Shown here piece by piece: positions 24,903-36,208 of a stretch of 64,000 nt of DNA (the stretch's first letter is position 1; every line of letters starts with the position of its first letter). The DNA is from Geosiphon pyriformis (lineage: Eukaryota; Glomeromycota; Glomeromycetes; Archaeosporales; Geosiphonaceae): contig JAAOMT010000096.1 in NCBI GenBank assembly GCA_016748015.1, positions 180,039 to 244,038 of the forward strand. The letters run 5' to 3'. The position numbers and the translations under genes are program-made. A model generated the notes under the pieces. It did not search any database, was not told the DNA's origin, and was given only the letters and a program-made list of their open reading frames with translations.

Positions 24903-25033
24903 CTAAACCGACTCATTTTTAGCAAGATAGCAAAGGAGCACCTTGATATTCTTATCGAGCTCTGTTTTGTATTGAAGGCAGCGAAACACTTTGGATCCAT
25001 TACAGAATCCACCAATTTTGCTTGTGTATCCTC
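24903..25033 (-). other. Possible orphan 3' exon
   Basis: Minus-strand acceptor TTTGCACAG ends at 25034, followed by a 43-codon open frame to TAG at 24903-24905. It begins GGYTSKIGGFCNGSKVF and contains three cysteines. It is less AT-rich and more protein-like than its surroundings, but no upstream exons could be joined with confidence. I do not recognise the family. It may be the remaining end of a decayed gene. Confidence 0.3.
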
Positions 25034-27009
25034 CTGTGCAAATAACTATTTAACGCCATGAATGCTCAGGTATCTTGTCTATTACACATAGCTTGTCATA
25101 TACATGACAGAAACAATGAATCATATGACAACCAAACTTTGGTTATCATTGACAATTAGTGACACACATTATCGTAATCAAATTGTGTTTTTTTTGAAAT
25201 GGTTAAAAACAGTGTAACAGTAAAAAAATATGAAATCAAATTATGGTTTAAAGTTATTTTTCAATATTTCGAGGAGTCTTGAAAAGGTTTCATGTTACGT
25301 GTACATAGTTTGAATTAACCCATAAAAAGTACTTTGAGAAATGGTTTATTAATTAAAATATTAAATGGGCCATTAAAATCTATCTTGTGAATATCAGATT
25401 TTTTATGCATGCCAACCGGAATAAAAATAGAACCATTGAAAAGATTAAGCAACGGAGAATTTAAAAATAGGATATATATATTTTTTGGGTAATCCTATTG
25501 CATACTTTTAGTAAAACTTCAAGTTAAAAAACCATGAAGATAGGTGAAAAGATAAAAGGCTTAACCTTTTTTTTTTTTTTTTTTAATAAGTGTATATTGC
25601 GCCTCACATCCTGAGAAGGTACGACTAACTACAGTTATAAAGTTAATGGTTAAGCGATTCCTATTCAGATAAGAAAATTTATTTATGACCATAAGAAATA
25701 TTTATTCGCTTCCAAAGATTGGATAATAGTGTCATTATAAAATATAGCTTGTGAGAATACTTTTTATAATAATAAATTGAAAAAATAAAAATTATATTTT
25801 TTAAAATATTGAAATTAATATTTTAAACATTAATTCATCCTAACGAGTTCGGCAAATGCGATACTCAAAATTTTCAACTTTTTTATAGTTCTTTGTCTAA
25901 AAATTTTTTGGGTTAAAATATAATAAATTTATTAGTAAAAAATATATACACTCTAATACATGTACATTTATCCTTGAAGAGATTAATATAATTAAAGTTT
26001 TTTTTTCAATATATTTTCTTTTAAAAAAGATCACCTAATCGAAATAATAACTAATAAAATTAATCATACAAATAGAATATCAAAGAGATGCTCAATCTAT
26101 TTTAAACTCGTCTAGATACAATATATAGGATAATTCACTTTAAATTCTCAAATTCAGGTAAATAGATTAATTCTTTAATATATCATTTATAAAGTAAAAG
26201 TGAATAAATTCAATGGACAAATCTGTTGAAAATTTAACTATTTGAGCATTTAAAAACACAACTTGTATAAAATTCTCTTGGTTGAATTATTACTCTTGTT
26301 GAGTCGTTTCTACCATTTAATTTATGAGTTTCTCTGATTCTCTAAAGAATAATTATTTTATAAGCCTTAAATCATAAAGATATTAAAAAATTCCACCAAA
26401 TACCATTTAAATTTTCTGGCAGTAGAACGATTCTCAGGGAGGTTAGCATAAAGATCAAAGAAAACCTTGATAATGCTATTCAACATGTTACACAATTTTT
26501 AATTGAGATTATCCAAACTAATTGTCCTAGAAATTCTATTTATAATGGAGAAAGGGAATCAATTTTTTTTACAAATTCCCGTGTTTTAAAAAGGAAATCT
26601 GTGAATTGAACAAAAAGTTTTAAGAAAAATTAAATGATGATAAATAATATTAATCATGATCTATATTTGGTAAACGCCTCATCTCAATGATCGATGTTTA
26701 AGTTTTTCCAGGTTTCACACGAAAAAGCAATCACAATTTCTCCTTTTTTTTGTTTGTTTTTTCTTTTTGTTTATTTATAAAATTTACAGGGATTTTCAGG
26801 ATTGAACAGGTAATCGTAATTGAAACATAGAATGATTTGTTGTTATATGAATCATATGATAAACAGAGTATGAACGGGAGGATTATATTTTTTCCCAATT
26901 ATGGGTTTCGGTTGGTGTGTAAAATGCATAGAAAAGATAGTGAAGAAAAAAAAAAGAAAAAATGCGGATAGTAGAAAAAATGAAGAAGAAATAAATATCT
27001 AGTTTTTTA
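25034..27009. other. AT-rich intergenic region
   Basis: No gene was recognised. A long T-run is at about 25567-25584. Nothing else is distinctive. Confidence 0.55.
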
Positions 27010-27025
27010 AACATTATCTTGGTGT

Positions 27026-27064
<39 letters not shown>

Positions 27065-27427
27065 CGATGCTGTTGTTGTTGCTGCTGCTGTTGTTGGTTT
27101 TGATGTCCTATTGATGATTTAGAAATACGTGACTTTGGAGATGAGATTAGAGACCGAATAGTATTTTAATATGAATTAGAAATTCCGCTTAGACTCAAGG
27201 GAGATGGTTTGTTGGGATGAGTCATCGAGGAAAAACGGAAAGAGATTGATAAAGGAGCAATGAGCAATTCGAAGAAAACGGATGAGAGCTGGGTGAATGA
27301 GCAAGATAATTGGCTGCTGTAATGGGAATAAACGATAATTGAATAATAAAAATTTTAATATTTTAGATTAAAGAAAAGAAGCTTACCATGACCATTATCG
27401 ATGGAGGGGGAATTGTAGCTTGCATAT
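27010..27427 (-). pseudogene. Broken gene or gene end with polyGln-polyHis tail
   Basis: A minus-strand ATG at 27427 opens MQATIPPPSIMVM, followed by a good donor (GTAAGC) and an acceptor (CATTACAG) about 70 bases on. Downstream, several frames look coding: one reads NYLAHSPSSHPFSS, another reads SMTHPNKPSPLSLSGISNSY, meets a TAA, and continues in frame as NTIRSLISSPKSRISKSS into eight glutamines and about a dozen histidines, ending at a TAA near 27022. A TATA-like element lies at about 27760-27772 on the same strand. Such Gln/His tracts are typical of transcription-factor tails. The frame breaks suggest decay; a missed intron is possible. The family is not recognised. Confidence 0.4.
27026..27100. 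repeat. Trinucleotide tracts (ATG, then TGT/TGC)
   Basis: A near-perfect GAT/ATG run is followed by GTT/GCT triplets. On the minus strand these read as CAT (His) and CAA/CAG (Gln) codons, i.e. the homopolymer tail of the reading frame above. Confidence 0.9.
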
Positions 27428-28190
27428 TTTTTTCAATTTAAAAAATTGAGCTGGTTAAGTTTTTCTTGAGAAATTTGCTTAGAATTTAAGAAACAAGATT
27501 TTGCTTGTGATTTAATAATTTCATTTTTAGAATTTGTATAAATTAAAAAGTAAAATTTTATGATAAGATCAAAGCTGTTTGTAATTATTTTTCAAGACAA
27601 AACTCTTAAAAATCAAAGTAGACAAAAAGAGAAAATTAAAAATGAGGACTCAAAACAAATCTAAAATCAAGAAATTGAGATTTGATTGATTTAGTTTTTT
27701 AAACACACGAGATGCATTTGAGTAGTGAAAGGAAAAAGCCTTAGCAGATCCCCTTTGTATATATATAAAATTTCAGGAAATATGTAAATATTTAATTTGA
27801 ATATAACGTTTTAATTTTATAAATAGAAATTAAAATCTTTTTAAAGTAAAGTTATTATAAAACACTAGTTATTTTCTTTTTTGAAATTATTTTTGATCTT
27901 CAAGACACATAAGAGCACAAAAAATCGTGAAGCAAATCATTTATTAAAAAAAGATACCGTAAACTATGTAATTTCAATCAATTTTTTAGAAAAGAAATAA
28001 AATTCTATTGATTTTGATCCAATTAAAAGTGATGGTATGATTGTTTGTGTGGTTGTATGTGAGGTTTTGTGTGTGTGTGTTTTTCGTTTTCTCTTTTCAA
28101 TACTTCTTTTATTTCAATGAACACTCCTGTGGGGCTGGGACACAACATTAAGATTGGATTCACAACAGGATGGCTCTAATAATATTTCCA
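27428..28190. other. Intergenic region between divergent transcription units
   Basis: No gene was recognised. It carries a TATATATA-type element read on the minus strand near 27760 and a GT-rich tract near 28050-28080. Confidence 0.5.
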
Positions 28191-28191
28191 T

Positions 28192-28201
28192 TATATATAA
28201 A
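28192..28201 (+). promoter_or_regulatory. TATA box
   Basis: TATATATAAA lies about 57 bases before the ATG at 28258, a sensible distance for a short 5' leader. Confidence 0.5.
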
Positions 28202-28257
28202 GAGAGTCTGTATGAAGAGATACCATAGTTCTTCCTAAGTAATATTAATTATAAAAA

Positions 28258-28653
28258 ATGAATCCACCTTATTCACTTGATAACTCGCAATCTCAAAATC
28301 TTAATGTTTTTTCTAATAATCAGGATATTTCCCTTGGAAACCGCTATGAAAACATCAATTATAACGGCTTGAATCATATAACTCAAGATCACGCGGCTAA
28401 TCTTTCATCTGCACCTTCAGAACTAGCAGGAACTCATTCAAACCAGCCATCTACTCCACGAAATACGGAAGTACAATATATTCAGCAAGGTTTAAATTCT
28501 AGATTTATGGATCCTTCAGCTCAAACGCTTAGGCAAAGACAAATATACAATCAACAAGATCTTTTACAACAAATTGCAAACATAGAGCGGGATCTTTTAA
28601 ATTCAATACAAAACTTAGCTCAATTAAGAAATTTTATTTCTGGTACAGTCTGA
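28258..28653 (+). CDS. Small Asn/Gln-rich protein of unknown function
   Basis: A single-exon open frame of 131 residues with a TATA box close upstream. The first 100 residues are low-complexity, rich in Asn, Gln and Ser, and probably disordered. Residues about 95-125 contain Gln/Leu-rich heptad-like stretches (QQDLLQQIANIERDLLNSI) that could form an amphipathic helix or short coiled coil. No signal peptide, cysteine pattern or known domain is visible. It lies about 330 bases upstream of an HMG-box relic on the same strand; Gln/Asn-rich segments and short coiled coils are common in HMG-box protein tails, so a shared origin is possible but unproven. Confidence 0.55.
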   Translation: MNPPYSLDNSQSQNLNVFSNNQDISLGNRYENINYNGLNHITQDHAANLSSAPSELAGTHSNQPSTPRNTEVQYIQQGLNSRFMDPSAQTLRQRQIYNQQDLLQQIANIERDLLNSIQNLAQLRNFISGTV

Positions 28654-28984
28654 GAATTGACCTCCTTATAATGATAAATATAACTGAGGATAATCTTGAC
28701 TCTCAAAACCCTTTTTCATTCAGATATGAATTTAGAGAGTTATTAGACTCATCTTATCCTGGCTTAAAACTTTGAATTTAACATTAGAAACTAAAATTGT
28801 ATATTATAAATAGAAATTCTATAATATATATTAAGGGAATAAAATATTAAACTTACGCAAAGTTGTTTCTAATTCAAAATATCTTATTGCTTAATAAAAA
28901 TATTATAAGTCCAGTGATTATTTATTTACTTAATCACCAAATCTTTCATGATATCAGACTGCGTTTTTCATTCAAACAGAATCT

Positions 28985-29526
28985 ATGATTTCAATTAGGT
29001 GTGTTCGCAGCTATGCTGCTCTGAGAAAATATATTTATCATCTATATATTTCAAATCGCTATTTAACTGGTTCCTCTTTAGCTTGCTCAATAATAATAAT
29101 AGCACCCATATTCGAACTTTTTCAAATGCATTCATACTCTATTTTTGTGGCAAACAAACTGCCTGCTATTGTAGCAAACAATTAAGAATAAGATTTCAAA
29201 AGAGATTAGTAGAATGTGGCACGAAAAATGACTGAGATTCGAATAAAATTTCAAAGGATGGCTGAGATCACCAACAAGAGCATATAAAAAATTAGGAATA
29301 CCCGTTAATGTACAAGAAACCTATAGCTCAACACTGTGAATTCCTAAACGTGATGGTTCTTAATCCTAAAAAAATTCTTGATAATTTTAGTATTTACCGG
29401 AAGCCCTTAACAATGACGAGTTCTTCATATTCTCAAATGATGTTAACAACAACTCTGACATTTACATTCAAACTCCAACGATTAAATTATATAAAAAGTT
29501 TTAACAGATTACTTTTCAAAAAATAA
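28985..29526 (+). pseudogene. HMG-box gene relic (MATA_HMG type)
   Basis: Pieces of one HMG box are spread over three frames. SNAFILYF (about 29116-29140) leads in one frame, KLPAIVANN continues in the second, KISKEISRMWHEK in the third, and TEIRIKFQRMAEITNK returns to the second. Together they follow the order expected of a MATA_HMG domain. At least three frame changes and several stops separate them, so no functional protein can be made. Beyond the box, weak Asn-rich coding character (NNDEFFIFSNDVNNNSDI) continues to about 29470. No introns explain the breaks. It is a second relic of the family also seen at 4946-5642. Confidence 0.7.
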
Positions 29527-32152
29527 ATGGGTAGATGAATTTTTTAAGGCGTATAATTGCAACTTTTTATACCTCAAACAATTAAACTGTGAAATTTATG
29601 GTTAAATGTGTTTTTTCATGGTACAGTTTAACTGATTTTTGTAAGCTATTATTTTTTCTCATAAAATAGAGAGTTGGCTTTAATTTCTATTACCAGCACT
29701 TTTTGAAGATATTTAAGAAGTAAAAATTTGAAATGGCCAATGATTCCAAAAAGGCAATCAAATAAGGGTCTTTTCAAAAATCTATAATTGGCAATAGCAG
29801 TAATAAGGAAATTTCCAAGGAAATGATCAAAAAGTCTTTATTGTAACCTGTGTCTACTATGTCAACTGAGCATTCAAAAAATTGGGGAATGAGTGTACAG
29901 CATGCAAATTCATATTTATTGGAAAACTTTACAACAATTTTTCAGCGTGGCAATAAAGCAATTGATAAAATTAAGAATTATATTGTGTTATGCAATTTTT
30001 TAATTCAAGTTATGTTATATAATACATTAAAAAACATTTTGATTTGTTTTTTTGTTAAACTTTTTGTATATTAACAGTATATAATCCTTAATTATGTATG
30101 TTGTTATCTGTTATTACCTGTTTAAGCCAACTATGTTAGCTGGTTTTGAATAAAAGTGTTAATTTGAATATATAACTTCAAATTGATGTTGTTTGTTTAA
30201 ATAAATTATTGTTAATTTATATATTAATTTTTTGTATAATATTAGAATATAATATTCATAATATTGACAAGAAAAATTTGGATTTCACTATTCTGGAGTA
30301 GCTTTTTCATTTTGCTTGCTTAAAAAACAAAATTATACAGATATCTAAGAATGTAAAAATAATTTGTAAATTTTGAAAACCTTTTTGCTAATCACTCAGA
30401 GACTTGAATTGGTGATAACTTTTGGTCACTTGATTTGCAAAAGGGTTATCATCCTCATTACATTAAGTATGCAGCTTAAAGTGACTAAAGAAAAAATTAC
30501 ACCATTATATTTTTTTTTATAAGACAGTCGGCAGAATATCTCCGATTAAATGGCCTCGGGAAATTTCTGCAGGATCTCATCTTAGATTAATCATGTTATT
30601 ACTATTATTATTATTATTGTTGTTGTTGTTATTAGAACTTCTCATCAAAATCATTATTTAATAGCTAGGAAAATTATTCATTAATTAAGAATAAATTAAA
30701 TTAAAAAAGCCAAACAGCGTTATATAACTTGTTTTTGTTTTTGAGAACAATAATAAGAAAAAAGCTTCCATTCTGACTGAAATTTGAGAGCTAATATTTC
30801 TAACTATGAAAATAAAAATAAAAATAATAGTAGAAAACCCTATTTTTGAAAAATTGAAAATTTTTAATGTGGTTTTGGGTATTTGGTTACCCCTTTGTTA
30901 ATTCATGTGGTCTATGGTATTTTGGTTTCTCCCTTTCTTTTTCACATATGGCAGTAGGACAGGCAGTAGTCGTTCGTGACAACCTGACACATTTTTCACC
31001 CATGGAAACAGGTAGGACATACTGGCATGACGTTTGGGCAAACCAAACGTTTCTCAAGCGAACCTACTATTGATGTTTGCAATATGAAAAATACAATTAG
31101 CATTTTTCCATTTGCATAATTAGAAAAATTCCGAAACTTTTAACTTTTGTTAAAAATAGTAATTTATCAACTCATACTTTTTTCCTTTGGGAACGCATCT
31201 GCCAAAGTTAATAGAAAAGCATAAGCAAGAAAAGTGGATATGAGAAGAGTTTTGAAAACTAATTTTCTTTTGGTCATTGTAAAGACCCACTTCCTATTGA
31301 TAATTCAAATAACTGCGCTGTAGAAGGATTCATTCACTATGTTGGTCCAAATACAAAACGGCTTTTTATCCAGATGCAAAGCTAACCGAGGATTTGCTAT
31401 TGATAAATTACCTCTAATTAAATAATTTAAACACACCCTTCACTGTTTCCTTACATAAATTTGAAAGTTTTCGGAATGATTGCTTAATTACTTTCTTCTA
31501 AAAATTTAGTAATTAGACTTTTTAATGATAAAATTATTAAGAGTAAAGCGCTATTTTTTATCTGAAATTGAAGAAACTCTAAAGTTATATTTGGCGAAAA
31601 TGATATTTTTAACATTTAGATAGAGTTAGGAAATCAACAATTTATTAATCAAATACTTTTATATCATGGAATTTTCAACACGTTTGTGAAATTTAACTTG
31701 AAGATTTAACGAAATATATAAAGCGTATCTTCGCTAGATAACTCAATTTGATATTTATAGGTTTAATAGAATTTGAAATTATGTTGAAATATTAGGAACG
31801 ATTGGATATGTTTAACATATTTGTATTTTATTTTATTTTATTTAAAGTCATAGCTAAATGTTATTGATGCTTTCACCGAGTAGATGACTTAACTCGAATC
31901 CTTTTGCTTTTAAAAATAGGGTTTTATAGAACATATTTTAAAGTTTAAAACGTTTCTCTTTTGGTATTTATAAACGTCAATTTCATTTACAATATACAAA
32001 ATAGCAACAGTTTAGAATAATAAAATCAACATAAACAATATATCGAGTTATATATATCATTCAATAATCCTTTTGTCCATCAATCAATTCCTATTTCATA
32101 AATAGAACTCTGAAAATTTGTGTACTTTAGGTCATATTTCAATAATCCTCAC
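29527..32152. other. Intergenic region
   Basis: No gene was recognised. It has an ATT/GTT tract near 30598-30632 and a short patch of higher GC at 30940-31075, where an open frame (30867-31073) lacks any recognisable domain. Confidence 0.5.
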
Positions 32153-33001
32153 ATGGGCCTTCTAAAATTAAAAGTAGAAGAATTAAGGCATACTATATCT
32201 GATCAGAATCTCGAATCGCTTCCTGATTACGAGGAAAGAATCGCTGTTCTGCGAAAGCTCAATTCAAACAATATCTTCCTATGATAGATTAATTCAGCGG
32301 ATGAATTGATTATCACCGAATTAATACTTGATAATATCTTGGGTGACTTCAAACCTGAGGAGATTGTGTTTTTACTCTCTTGCTTCTTATTTCAAGAAAG
32401 AAAATAAGCGAACCTACCTTGACATACCATTTGGAAATGGTATGATGGCAGAATCAGGTACAATTAACCAGAAAAACTAAAATTAATATTTTTATTAGGT
32501 TAAAAGAAAATTATACTTGATGTTACTCAACATGTTGGAGAAATACAGAGCAAATGTGAATTACCTATTGGACCCAAAGATTACGTTTGTGAACTCAATT
32601 TTGGGCTTGTGGAAGTAGTATATGAATGGGCTAGAGGAATAGTAAAATTATCATATTTACTCTTGGATTAATATCATATCTAATTAGATCATCTCTCTAA
32701 TACAACCTCCTCGAAATTAAAGACCTTTAAAGATATTACCCAACTTACGGATATTTTAGAAGGCTTAATAGTACAATGTATTACTCGACTTGACGAAACT
32801 TGCCGCGAGATAAGAAATGCTGCTAAAATCATTGGTGATTCATCTTTATATAAAAAGATGGAAAATACGCGAGGCTTGATCAAACGCGATATTGTATTTG
32901 CTGCTAGTTTGGTAAGCCAACTTTGTTTGAAGGAAATATTTATTTGTTTCATGATAATTTGACCCTATATATATATATAATGTTTTTTGTAGTATTTTTG
33001 A
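32153..33001 (+). pseudogene. 3' fragment of a Ski2-type RNA helicase gene (DSHCT domain)
   Basis: The C-terminal DSHCT region of a Ski2/Mtr4-family DExH helicase can be followed in order: HTISDQNLESLPDYEERIAV, NSADELIITELILDN, PEEIVFLLSCFLFQERK, SEPTLTYHLEM, VGEIQSKCELPIGPKDY, LNFGLVEVVYEWARG, then after an 81-base intron (32642-32722) FKDITQLTDILEG, ITRLDETCREIRNAAKIIG and LIKRDIVFAASL. A last intron (32913-32992) leads to codons Y-F-stop, as in intact Ski2. Frame changes and stops occur at about 32283, 32405, 32440 and 32515, and the helicase core is absent. The intact enzyme feeds RNA to the cytoplasmic exosome. This copy is a truncated, decayed duplicate; a functional gene presumably lies elsewhere in the genome. 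Confidence 0.85.
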
Positions 33002-34831
33002 AGAAAAATATATAATTTTTACTTGACACGGGACTTTCATGACAAATATTTTTGTTTGAATGGCTCAACGTCATCAGGTATGTTGTCTATCGGTAATTCA
33101 AGGGCACTAGGCACCGCAATGTGTAGAGCAGACCTGTGGAATTAAGATAATAAAACATCATTGCTGTGCATTATCTGTTATGTATTATAGTAAAACACTA
33201 AATCTCTATCTGAAAAGTTGGCATAAACAATAGATGAAGCCATGATTGACTGTTAGTATAAGATTATGTTAACCGAAAAAGTAATCTATGAAAGCAGACA
33301 ACTAAAAAATTTTAATCATCGCAAATCGCATATCAACAAATTCAATTTTCAAAATATCTCTTAGATATTACTTTCGCTCTCTGAATATGTTCCCAAGTGA
33401 AAATTCCCAGTCAATTTATTTGAAGCTGCTATATCAAATAGAAGATTCTCTTCCATTATTAATATAAACGAATTCTCTTGGCCAATATCAAGGGTTCTTA
33501 GGGTTGAAGCTTGAATGCGATAAATCCTTTTATACTTTTTATAATTTGAGAATTTTTATGAAAATTCCAGTTTTAATGTTGAGGAAACATGAATTGACGG
33601 TTGGTTTTATCTTTCGCATTTTGATTTTGAATTCACAGTGAGTTGATAAATTTATTTTGCATATAATAGTAGAAAATGTTAGCATCGATCCAAAGAATCC
33701 TAAAAATGAGTCTGAAAAGTGAAACAGAGAAACTGTTTCACTAATTAAGTAAAAAGATGAGCAATTTTTTTTTTACATTCATCTCTTTGGCATCAGATAA
33801 ATCAGATGTAAAATTCTGAAATAAAATCTAACCTTTTCAATGATAAAAAAATTGGGTTTTCAAAGAAAAGAATTTTGAAAATTATGTCAAGTAACGCAAA
33901 AATTTTATTCTAAAAATCAAAAAGTATGTTTCATATTAACGATACATTGAACTTCAGAGTAGCGTTAAAAAATTATTTTTTGCTTAATTTCAAAGCATTA
34001 CCATATTACTAAGACACTATTATCAATATACAAAGATAAAACTATTTATACTCTTCTTCAAGTAAACTTTCAATGTGATAAAATTTAATGAAGTACAAAA
34101 TGAGATTCTTGAAAATTAAATGTAGATATAAAATTTACTTTATTACAAATATAAATTTGCTTAGATCTATACTAACATTCTAATATTCAAATTTTTTTTG
34201 TAATTTACCTCTATTTGATATAAAAATAAAAATGTGTATTTGTAATTGGAAAAAGTATTGATGATAAATAAATCAGGTAAAGGAAGATTAAAACAAAAAT
34301 TTCAAAATATTATCTTATCAAAAAAGTCGTGATTTTTTAGAAAATATTTTAGTGTTAAAATTTAATTTTAAAATCCTATATTATCATATCTTGGATTTTT
34401 TTGACCATCAAAATTTGTTAAAAAAATTAATTGTCCAATTATACAACAAAAATATTATTTTATATTAATCAAATAAAATTTTTAAAAATATCTATGTAAA
34501 AATAAAAATCGCAAAATTTTAACTTTATATTATGATAAAAAATTTTCTTTAAATTTGGATCAAGAAGTATTGAACTATTTAAGATTCTAATTTCTGATGA
34601 TAGTAATCCTTAAAAATAACAAATATCGCCTGAATGGGTCTGAAAGCTGTGCATTCATTTAGATTTAAACTATTTTAATTAGCATGTTCGGGTGCTTTGA
34701 AGCTTCAAGATTAGTTAATACATGTATTAAGTATAAAGTTCTAATCTTCAAATATTTTCTTCAGGCTACTCGATCGAATAGGATCAACCATATAAGAGTC
34801 AAAGGTGTGCCATATTCAGGTTCCTGAGGCA
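33002..34831. other. Intergenic region
   Basis: No gene was recognised; AT-rich with poly-A/T tracts. A minus-strand open stretch around 33360-33520 has mixed codon use but no motif I can name. Confidence 0.5.
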
Positions 34832-36132
34832 TCAACATATCCCCATTAAATAGCCGAAATATGGACCAAAGTGTGGCTCTAGTCTTAAATTATTTGGTGC
34901 TTGAGAAATTTGTGCCATTTCGTTGCATTCCTTTTATATAAATGGAAAAATTATGTCATATGAAGTTAAAATTTCTAGAAAATTTAAAAAGTTTAAAAAC
35001 TATCACCTTGGGCTCTTCAAATCTCTGTAAATATTCATTCCAAAATTCTTTACATGCATAAAGATTAAAATGTACTGAATTTATGTCAGAATTTTTTGAG
35101 ATAGATGGATCTGAGCATTCGCAATCTTGTTCAATCCAATATTCATACGCAGAATGAAAATATCCTTTTAAATCTTCGCTTCTGGGAGGCATTTGTGGGA
35201 TAAAATCATCTTGATAGGTGATCCGGTATATAGCTATCCAATCATTTAAAAATCTTGATAAAGGAAGTTCTCCCATTCGTGGTTGACCAAATGTAAAGAC
35301 AGATATCAATCTAGTATTCAAAATTCTTGAGATCCTGAAAGCACCTATGATAGCGTAAACTCGAAAAGAAGAAGAGCCAGGAAATATAATTAAAGTCTGA
35401 AATATGCGGCTATATAAAATTATAACTGTAAATTAAATAAAAAGCTTACCACCACCTTCACCATGACCGGTTGTGATTATCGCGTACTTAAGAATGTCTA
35501 TTTTTCTAACCAAACTCTTCATCATTTTCTCTATTTGTGGCCAGGCTTCTTCAAATGAATTCCACCAAAATTTATCCGCTTTATATTTGTAAATAATTGG
35601 GATGGGAATTAATACATTTTCTCTGTTTTTCCATTGATCCACACTCAAATTCATCCGTCCTCGAAAATAAATGATGATTTCTTTAGTTTCCTCCAGTTTT
35701 ATTGCTTTAGCTATTAAAAATTAAAAGACATCAATGTAAAATCAAGTTCTTATAAATGCGTCTTGTCTTACCCCAAACAAATGGCCCTTTTCTATCAGTT
35801 GAATCTTTCAAACAATAAGCTTTTTTGGCGTATTGAGCAAATTTCTTGAATGTAAAAAGAAGAGGAGGGTTATAATTAAGTCCAAGTAGCCTCTTATTTG
35901 ACCACCGGCTTTCTCGAGGAAATAAATTTATCGTTGAAGCATTTTTCAAATATTCCTGATTACTTTTGTAAAGTTTCACAGGACTTGAAATTTGACTTTC
36001 AAATGTCTTGAAAATTTCTGTTTTTTTCTTTGGCAATCGATTAAGTGAGAATAATGTAACCAAGCTTAAAATTAATAACAATATGTAATAAGATTTAAAT
36101 TTTCGCACCGATGATAAATTGAGAAAGCTCAT
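34832..36132 (-). CDS. Class-3 (fungal) lipase-like membrane-anchored protein with Ser-to-Gly nucleophile change
   Basis: Four exons in transcript order: 36132-35772, 35710-35450, 35359-35007, 34930-34832; all junctions GT-AG and in phase; 357 residues. Residues about 14-32 form a signal peptide or signal anchor (YYILLLILSLVTLFSL). The Lipase_3 fold is recognisable by IIIYFRGR, the EEAWPQIEKMMKSL helix, the nucleophile elbow at 202-207, VFTFGQPRMG (228-237), the acid-residue region DDFIPQMPP (Asp259) and a C-terminal HFGPYFGYLMGIC with His345. The elbow reads GHGEGG where active lipases have GHSxGG, so the catalytic Ser is Gly204. Asp and His are kept. The gene is otherwise intact. It is either a pseudoenzyme or uses altered chemistry. 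Exon 4 is short but supplies the conserved His and terminal Cys, which supports the model. Confidence 0.85.
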
Positions 36133-36195
36133 TACTATAATTGAGAATTGGGAATTTCTAGTTCTTGTTTATTTAGATAAGCTATTTAGATAAGT

Positions 36196-36208
36196 TATTT
36201 ATATAAAT
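36196..36208 (-). promoter_or_regulatory. TATA-like element of the lipase gene
   Basis: ATTTATATAAATA on the minus strand lies about 65 bases upstream of the ATG at 36132. Confidence 0.45.

Noticed and set aside
30867-31073. 68-codon plus-strand frame rich in Trp and Phe
   Set aside because: No recognisable domain, and splice or promoter signals are absent.
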